DNA from: Spirochaetia bacterium
GTDB lineage: Bacteria > Spirochaetota > Spirochaetia > Treponematales > Breznakiellaceae
DNA: 9,918 nt
Reading direction: 5' to 3'
Assembly (NCBI GenBank): GCA_025997495.1
Contig: BNUR01000109.1
Location: 1-9,918, forward strand
Each line of letters opens with the position of its first letter. Position 1 is the stretch's first letter. Of this stretch, positions 6,459-9,918 are shown one piece after another. The translations under genes and the position numbers were made by a program. The notes under the pieces are model-generated. The model ran no database searches. It saw only the letters and a program-made list of their open reading frames with translations, and was not told where the DNA came from.

Positions 6459-6494
6459 TGCTACACATTTCCTTATTCGCCCCGCCAAAACGTC

Positions 6495-6540
6495 GTAAGC
6501 CTTTCACGTTACAGGCTACTGGTTTAATGCGTTAAACCAG
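6495..6540. terminator. Two adjoining hairpins between convergent genes
   Basis: A perfect nine-base stem, CTGGTTTAA (6519-6527) with TTAAACCAG (6532-6540), closes a TGCG loop. Immediately to the left, GTAAGCCT (6495-6502) can pair with AGGCTAC (6513-6519) with one bulge. They sit between the convergent toxin and regulator genes, where a two-way terminator is expected. Neither strand shows a long T run; the minus-strand side has only TTTT shortly after the left hairpin. Termination is therefore plausible but not certain. Confidence 0.45.
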
Positions 6541-6570
6541 CAAGCATCAAAGAACATGGTATCCCCAGGT

Positions 6571-8457
6571 TCATATATTAAAGGCGTTCATTTTTCGCCA
6601 GAGGGTGGACCGGCTTATCCCCAGGGCCGCCGCTGCTTTGCTGACGGACCAGTTGTTGCCTTCCAGTACCCGGCGTATGTGGGCCTTTTCGATGGTGTCC
6701 AGGGTCACCTGCGCTGGGGCCTCTGCCGGGGGCGGGGTTTCATCATCAGGGAGGCCGCTTTGCAGATCCGACAGGCGTACCATTTTTCCCTCGCAGATAA
6801 TTACCGCCCGCTCTATCATGCTCCGTAATTCCCGGACATTGCCCCGGTACCGGTAGCTGCGGAGCCGCTCAAGGGCCTTTGGGGAGAAGCCATTGATGAT
6901 CTTTTTGTGGGCTCCGCAGAATTCCGCAAGAAAATGGGCGGCCAGGACTTCGATATCATCCAGCCGGTTTGAGAGGGGAGGGATATACAGGGACAGGGTG
7001 TTGATCCGGTAGAGCAGGTCCTCCCGGAACAGGGTGGCGTTGGCCATTTCCACCAGGTTTTTATTGCTTGCGCAGATAAGCCGGACATCCACGGGGACGA
7101 TCTTCGTATCCCCCAGGCGCATCACCTCCTTTTCCTGGATGACCCGGAGGAGGTGGGCCTGTTCATCCAGGGGGAGTTCGCTGATTTCGTCGAGAAACAG
7201 GGTCCCCTTATGGGCCATTTCAAAGTATCCCGCCTTGCCCCCCTTGCGGCTCCCGGTAAAGGCGCCCTCCACATAGCCGAAGAGCTCGCTTTCAATCAAG
7301 GACTTGGGGAGTACCGCGCAGTTTACCGCCACGAAAGGGCCGTTCCTTAGGCTCCCGTAATTGTGAATGCTCTGGGCAAAGAGCTCCTTGCCCACCCCGC
7401 TTGCCCCTTCAATGAGCACCGCCGCCTTGTAGTGGCTGAACTTTTTGGCGATGGAGATACAGTGGGCCATTTCCCGGCTTGCATACACCATGGAATTGAA
7501 GGTATGCCGGGCAATAAAGCCCTTGTCCGCCAGGGCCACCCGGAGTTTCCGCTCGTATGCCTGGAGTTCCTGAACATCCCGGATGATCACCACCGACCCG
7601 AAGGAATCCGCCCCCAGGGAAACCGGAATAGTTGACACCGAAAGGAGCCGCTCGCCAATTTTAAAGGTTTCATCTATTATTTGGTCCTTTTCCTTCATCC
7701 CTTTGATAAAGGGCAGGCCGGACAGGGTATCGATGGAGGTATTCAGGATGTTTTTTTCTTTTATCAGGAGCATATCCTGGGCAATGGCATTGAACAGGAT
7801 GATCCTGCCGCCGCTGTCCGCCGCGATAACCCCGTCATGGACAAAGTCAATCACCGCCCGCAGCCGCTGGGCCAGTTCCTCTTCCTGTTTCAGCGCCATG
7901 CAAAGCCGCAGGGCCTCATCCATGGCCTGTTGGAGGGCGAAACTGCCGCTTTCCTGGAGGTAGCAGTCGTAACCCGCCTCATCGCAGACCTTTTTGGTGA
8001 TGGTGTCCCCGAGAAACAGGGTATAGCCCCGGGCGGCAAGGTCTTCCACCACCGCTTTTACATCATCGGTATCCCGCAAGTTGACGATGGTAAGCCTGGT
8101 TTTTATGATTTTCTTCAAATATTTTTCATCGTAGTGGCTGATAACATTGGAGTAGCCCACGATGGCCAGGGGGCGGCCCTGTTCCACCGCAATTGAAAGG
8201 GATTCAATCAGGTCGAAGAGGTTTGATTGGATTTCCACCACCGGGATACCGGTATTTGCCTGTTTGATAAGCCGGTAGGTGCCGCCCCGGGAAATCAGTA
8301 CCCGGGCATGGGCCTCCACGGCGTTGATGGCCAGGTTCAGCCCTTCCTCCAGGTTGCCCTTGAGCACCGCCACGGAGGAATACTTAGGGTCCCGGACAAT
8401 AGCCTGGGCTTTTTTCCACATCTGTTCGTAGGGAGCTATGAATACAATTTCCTTCAT
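6571..8457 (-). CDS. Sigma-54-dependent activator with PrpR_N sensor domain
   Basis: This 628-residue enhancer-binding protein converts a metabolite signal into ATP-driven opening of sigma-54 promoters. Residues 1 to about 185 match the PrpR_N sensor fold (start MKEIVFIAPYEQM, ISRGGTYRLIK at 55-65). A PAS domain follows at about 200-300 (FVHDGVIAADSGGRIILFN). The AAA+ domain spans about 318-550: Walker A GASGVGKE (351-358), sigma-54 contact loop GAFTGS (398-403), Walker B GTLFLDE (418-424), FREDLLYRIN (477-486) and GNVRELR (539-545). A Fis-type helix-turn-helix ends the protein (about 602-623). The start at 8457 has GGAGG five bases upstream; a GTG extension to 8490 is unlikely. The ligand is probably the acid sugar or a pathway intermediate rather than 2-methylcitrate, because no propionate genes are present. 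The likely target is the sigma-54 promoter at 5440-5455, now separated from the gene by the toxin-antitoxin island. Confidence 0.93.
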   Translation of the reverse strand: MKEIVFIAPYEQMWKKAQAIVRDPKYSSVAVLKGNLEEGLNLAINAVEAHARVLISRGGTYRLIKQANTGIPVVEIQSNLFDLIESLSIAVEQGRPLAIVGYSNVISHYDEKYLKKIIKTRLTIVNLRDTDDVKAVVEDLAARGYTLFLGDTITKKVCDEAGYDCYLQESGSFALQQAMDEALRLCMALKQEEELAQRLRAVIDFVHDGVIAADSGGRIILFNAIAQDMLLIKEKNILNTSIDTLSGLPFIKGMKEKDQIIDETFKIGERLLSVSTIPVSLGADSFGSVVIIRDVQELQAYERKLRVALADKGFIARHTFNSMVYASREMAHCISIAKKFSHYKAAVLIEGASGVGKELFAQSIHNYGSLRNGPFVAVNCAVLPKSLIESELFGYVEGAFTGSRKGGKAGYFEMAHKGTLFLDEISELPLDEQAHLLRVIQEKEVMRLGDTKIVPVDVRLICASNKNLVEMANATLFREDLLYRINTLSLYIPPLSNRLDDIEVLAAHFLAEFCGAHKKIINGFSPKALERLRSYRYRGNVRELRSMIERAVIICEGKMVRLSDLQSGLPDDETPPPAEAPAQVTLDTIEKAHIRRVLEGNNWSVSKAAAALGISRSTLWRKMNAFNI

Positions 8458-8491
8458 ACCCGCCTCCGGGGATAGTATACCCTGATACACC

Positions 8492-8535
8492 TGTCAAAAA
8501 AAGCTTGACAGCCGGAAATTTCCATGTTCTACTAT
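8492..8535 (+). promoter_or_regulatory. Sigma-70-type promoter with operator-like palindrome, epimerase direction
   Basis: TTGACA (8505-8510) is a consensus -35 box, and TACTAT (8530-8535) is a fair -10 box at a long 19-base spacing. The -35 is the right arm of a perfect inverted repeat, CTGTCAA (8491-8497), seven bases, TTGACAG (8505-8511), so a second TTGACA faces the regulator gene on the minus strand. A ten-base palindrome, GGAAATTTCC (8514-8523), lies in the spacer. The layout suggests divergent promoters with shared control. Confidence 0.45.
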
Positions 8536-8585
8536 GCGTTTATAGGACATCATACAACATAAGCCAATAATGGCAGGGGGATATA

Positions 8586-9107
8586 ATGGCGGTTTTTGTA
8601 ACAGGCGCGGGGGGATTCCTCGGCCAGACATTGGTGAATATCTTAATCGGGCAGGGGAAGCAGGTGTTGGGGTTCGACTATAACGCGCCCCCCGAAGCGA
8701 CGCTTGCAAAATGGAAGGGCAAGGCGGAATTCGTCAAGGGCGACATCCGCGACGCCGCGTTGATTGCGGATCTGGTGAAAAAAAGCGGGACCACCGACCC
8801 GATTATCCATCTTGCGGGTATTCTTACGGCGGGCTGTGACCGGGACCCCCAGGCGGCAATGGCAATCAATATGGGTGGCACAAACAACGTGCTGGACGCG
8901 GCGGTGGTCAACGGTAAACGGCGGGTGATATTTGCCAGCACCATCGGTGTGTACGGGCGCGGGCTGCCCCAGCCGATTACCGAGGATATGAAAAAAGAGC
9001 CCGACGGCTGGTACGGGCTGACCAAAATGGCGGCGGAAGAAATTGGGTTGCTCTACGTGCGCCGCCACGGCCTGGATTTTCGTGCCCTGCGGTTTGCCGC
9101 CGATGAC
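8586..9107 (+). pseudogene. NAD-dependent epimerase/dehydratase (extended SDR), 3' part lost
   Basis: The first 170 residues are a clear extended short-chain dehydrogenase/reductase, a family that acts on nucleotide sugars or oxidises sugars and sugar acids with NAD. The Rossmann motif GAGGFLG is at 7-13, GDIRD at 52-56, HLAG at 75-78, the catalytic Ser/Thr in ASTIGVYG at 117-124, and the YxxxK pair as Y143 and K147 in YGLTK. Similarity stops after ALRF (167-170). Beyond about 9093-9107 the frame reads the reverse complement of a transketolase gene and only ends by chance at 9299, giving an apparent 237 residues against roughly 300-330 for full-length relatives. The substrate-binding C-terminal half is therefore missing and the product is probably inactive. 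The start at 8586 has AGGGGG five bases upstream. Whether it belongs to the acid-sugar pathway is unknown. Confidence 0.8.
9093..9107. other. Tail-to-tail junction of two truncated genes
   Basis: Epimerase homology on the plus strand ends at residue 170 (codon 9093-9095), and transketolase homology on the minus strand ends near residue 103 (codon 9096-9098). The few bases between fit either gene, so the breakpoint cannot be placed more exactly and may sit in microhomology. A deletion between convergent genes, an inversion between genes of the same direction, or an assembly or amplification chimera would all give this structure. Confidence 0.75.
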
Positions 9108-9404
9108 CAGGGGCAGATGGTTGTAACAAAAATCGTGGCGCAGTTGGTCCGTGCATTTAAGCGCAATAAATATGGCAAAGGCGTTAATCACCGGGTGGAA
9201 ACCCGCCGCGGCAAGCCCCGCCGCCACCCCCGCCATGTTACCTTCGGCAACACCGCAGTTATAAAACCGCTCAGGAAAGGCCTTGGCAAAATACGATGAT
9301 TTTGAACTGCCGGATATATCGGCGTCAAGCACGACGAGTTTTTTGTTTGCCGCGCCCGCTTCGGCAAGTTTTTTACCGAAGGCGTCTCTCATGGTGTCGC
9401 TCAT
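9096..9404 (-). pseudogene. Transketolase C-terminal subunit, only the first third remains
   Basis: This is the start of the pyrimidine-binding subunit of a split transketolase, which with the N-terminal subunit moves two-carbon ketol units between sugars using thiamine diphosphate. Residues 1-103 fit the family: MRDAFGKKLAE, LDADISGSSKSSYF (26-39), GVAEGNMAGVAAGLA (51-65) with E54 as the glutamate that activates the cofactor, and FAIFIALKCTDQLRH (76-90). After LPLVIGG (97-103) the frame enters the antisense of the epimerase and stays open by chance to 8643, an apparent 253 residues. Normal subunits have about 310, so the rest of the domain and the C-terminal domain are lost and function is unlikely. 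The start overlaps the upstream stop as ATGA and has AGGAGG (9412-9417) seven bases upstream. Confidence 0.82.
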
Positions 9405-9918
9405 AACGCGCCCTCCTTTTTTTCCAAGTCGGCGGCCAATTCGGGCCTGCCCTTACTATAACTGTCATCGTCTATCGGCGCCCCGTGCCAGGCATTCTTA
9501 CCTTCCATAAAGGACACGCCCTTGCCTTTAACCGTGTCGTAAATAATAGCTTTCGGCCACACATCATCGCTGTCAATCCACTTAAAGGATTCAAGGATCT
9601 GCGCCGTGTCATGCCCATCGTATGCCTTTGGCGCAAGATGCCAGCCGAAGGCCTTAAATTTGTCGGCCAGCGGTTCCAGGGGCAAAATGTCTTCCGACTT
9701 GCCGTCAAGCTGCACCTTATTGTAGTCCACCAGGTACACAAGTCCTTTGGGCTTCATCTTTGCGGCGAACAGCATCGCTTCCCAGGTACTGCCTTCATCA
9801 AGACAGCCTTCGCCTGAGAGCACGTAGGTTTTGTATGACTTGCCCGCAAGCCCCGCGCCCAGGGCCATGCCGGTGGCAATCGACACGCCGTGTCCCAGCG
9901 CGCCGGAGGACATATCCA
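9401..9918 (-). CDS. Transketolase N-terminal subunit (5' part outside window)
   Basis: This is the diphosphate-binding subunit of a split transketolase. About 172 residues are visible, running in open frame past the right edge; roughly the first 110 residues lie outside. The visible part begins with the family DMSSGALGHGVS segment. It continues with GEGCLDEGSTWEAMLFAA and VDYNKVQLDG, the thiamine-diphosphate motif (here Gly-Glu-Gly rather than Gly-Asp-Gly, with the Asn about 28 residues on), and later KGKGVSFMEGKNAWHG near the subunit end. This part looks intact, but its partner gene directly downstream is truncated, so an active enzyme would need a second C-terminal subunit elsewhere. In sugar-catabolic clusters such pairs process ketose phosphates; the specific substrate is unknown. 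Confidence 0.88.
   Translation of the reverse strand, partial: DMSSGALGHGVSIATGMALGAGLAGKSYKTYVLSGEGCLDEGSTWEAMLFAAKMKPKGLVYLVDYNKVQLDGKSEDILPLEPLADKFKAFGWHLAPKAYDGHDTAQILESFKWIDSDDVWPKAIIYDTVKGKGVSFMEGKNAWHGAPIDDDSYSKGRPELAADLEKKEGAL

Noticed and set aside
5683..6537. Toxin-antitoxin pair as an integron gene cassette, from GTTAGAC at 5683-5689 and GTTAAAC at 6531-6537
   Set aside because: Both match the short GTTRRRY core, but no matching complementary core or the two-box attC architecture was found before either one; seven-base matches are common by chance.
7681..8196. Plus-strand open frame of 171 codons opposite the regulator gene
   Set aside because: The minus strand encodes an unmistakable sigma-54 activator here; the plus frame has no ribosome site or family features.
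8643..9404. A 253-residue transketolase C-subunit taken at face value
   Set aside because: Only the first 103 residues fit the family; the rest is the reverse complement of a clear epimerase gene.
1..9918. CRISPR arrays, tRNA or rRNA genes, insertion sequences
   Set aside because: No regularly spaced repeats, cloverleaf pattern, rRNA signature or transposase-like frame was found.

Overview
The window looks like a chromosomal segment of a spirochaete, most probably a Treponema-like gut bacterium. The basis is the solute-receptor leader (a short Lys-rich N-terminus, then cleavage before Ala-Gly-Gly-Gly), the G+C-rich coding style, and a TAXI transporter combined with a PrpR_N-type sigma-54 activator. 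The assignment is an inference from style and could be wrong. No rRNA, tRNA, CRISPR array or insertion sequence was seen.

Region 1 (1-5427, all minus strand) is a tight five-gene catabolic operon. In transcription order it encodes a DUF1537 four-carbon acid-sugar kinase, an iron-dependent alcohol dehydrogenase, a PdxA2-type 4-phospho-acid-sugar dehydrogenase, a DHDPS-superfamily aldolase/dehydratase, and the receptor of a TAXI-type TRAP transporter, whose last residues run off the left edge. Kinase plus PdxA2 is the known module that turns D-threonate or D-erythronate into dihydroxyacetone phosphate and CO2. The dehydrogenase and aldolase-like protein suggest a longer or branched acid-sugar route fed by the transporter.

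Region 2 (5428-5791) is the control region. It holds a consensus-quality sigma-54 promoter (minus strand, 5440-5455) directly in front of the kinase and a perfect 17-bp palindrome (5561-5577) about 140 bp upstream, the usual place for an activator site. The promoter is so close to the start codon that the transcript would be almost leaderless.

Region 3 (about 5700-6470, plus strand) is AT-rich and unlike its surroundings. It carries a type II toxin-antitoxin pair: a small antitoxin and a VapC PIN-domain ribonuclease. It lies between the acid-sugar operon and the regulator gene and looks acquired.

Region 4 (6571-8457, minus strand) encodes a sigma-54 activator with a PrpR_N sensor domain, a PAS domain, an AAA+ domain with a GAFTG loop and a Fis-type helix-turn-helix. 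It is the obvious candidate controller of region 1.

Region 5 (8586-9918) contains an extended-SDR (NAD epimerase/dehydratase) gene on the plus strand and a split transketolase pair on the minus strand. The epimerase and the C-terminal transketolase subunit run into each other near 9093-9107, and both lack their 3' parts. Each frame stays open through the antisense of the other, which disguises the break. This is either a real rearrangement (deletion or inversion) or an assembly or amplification chimera.
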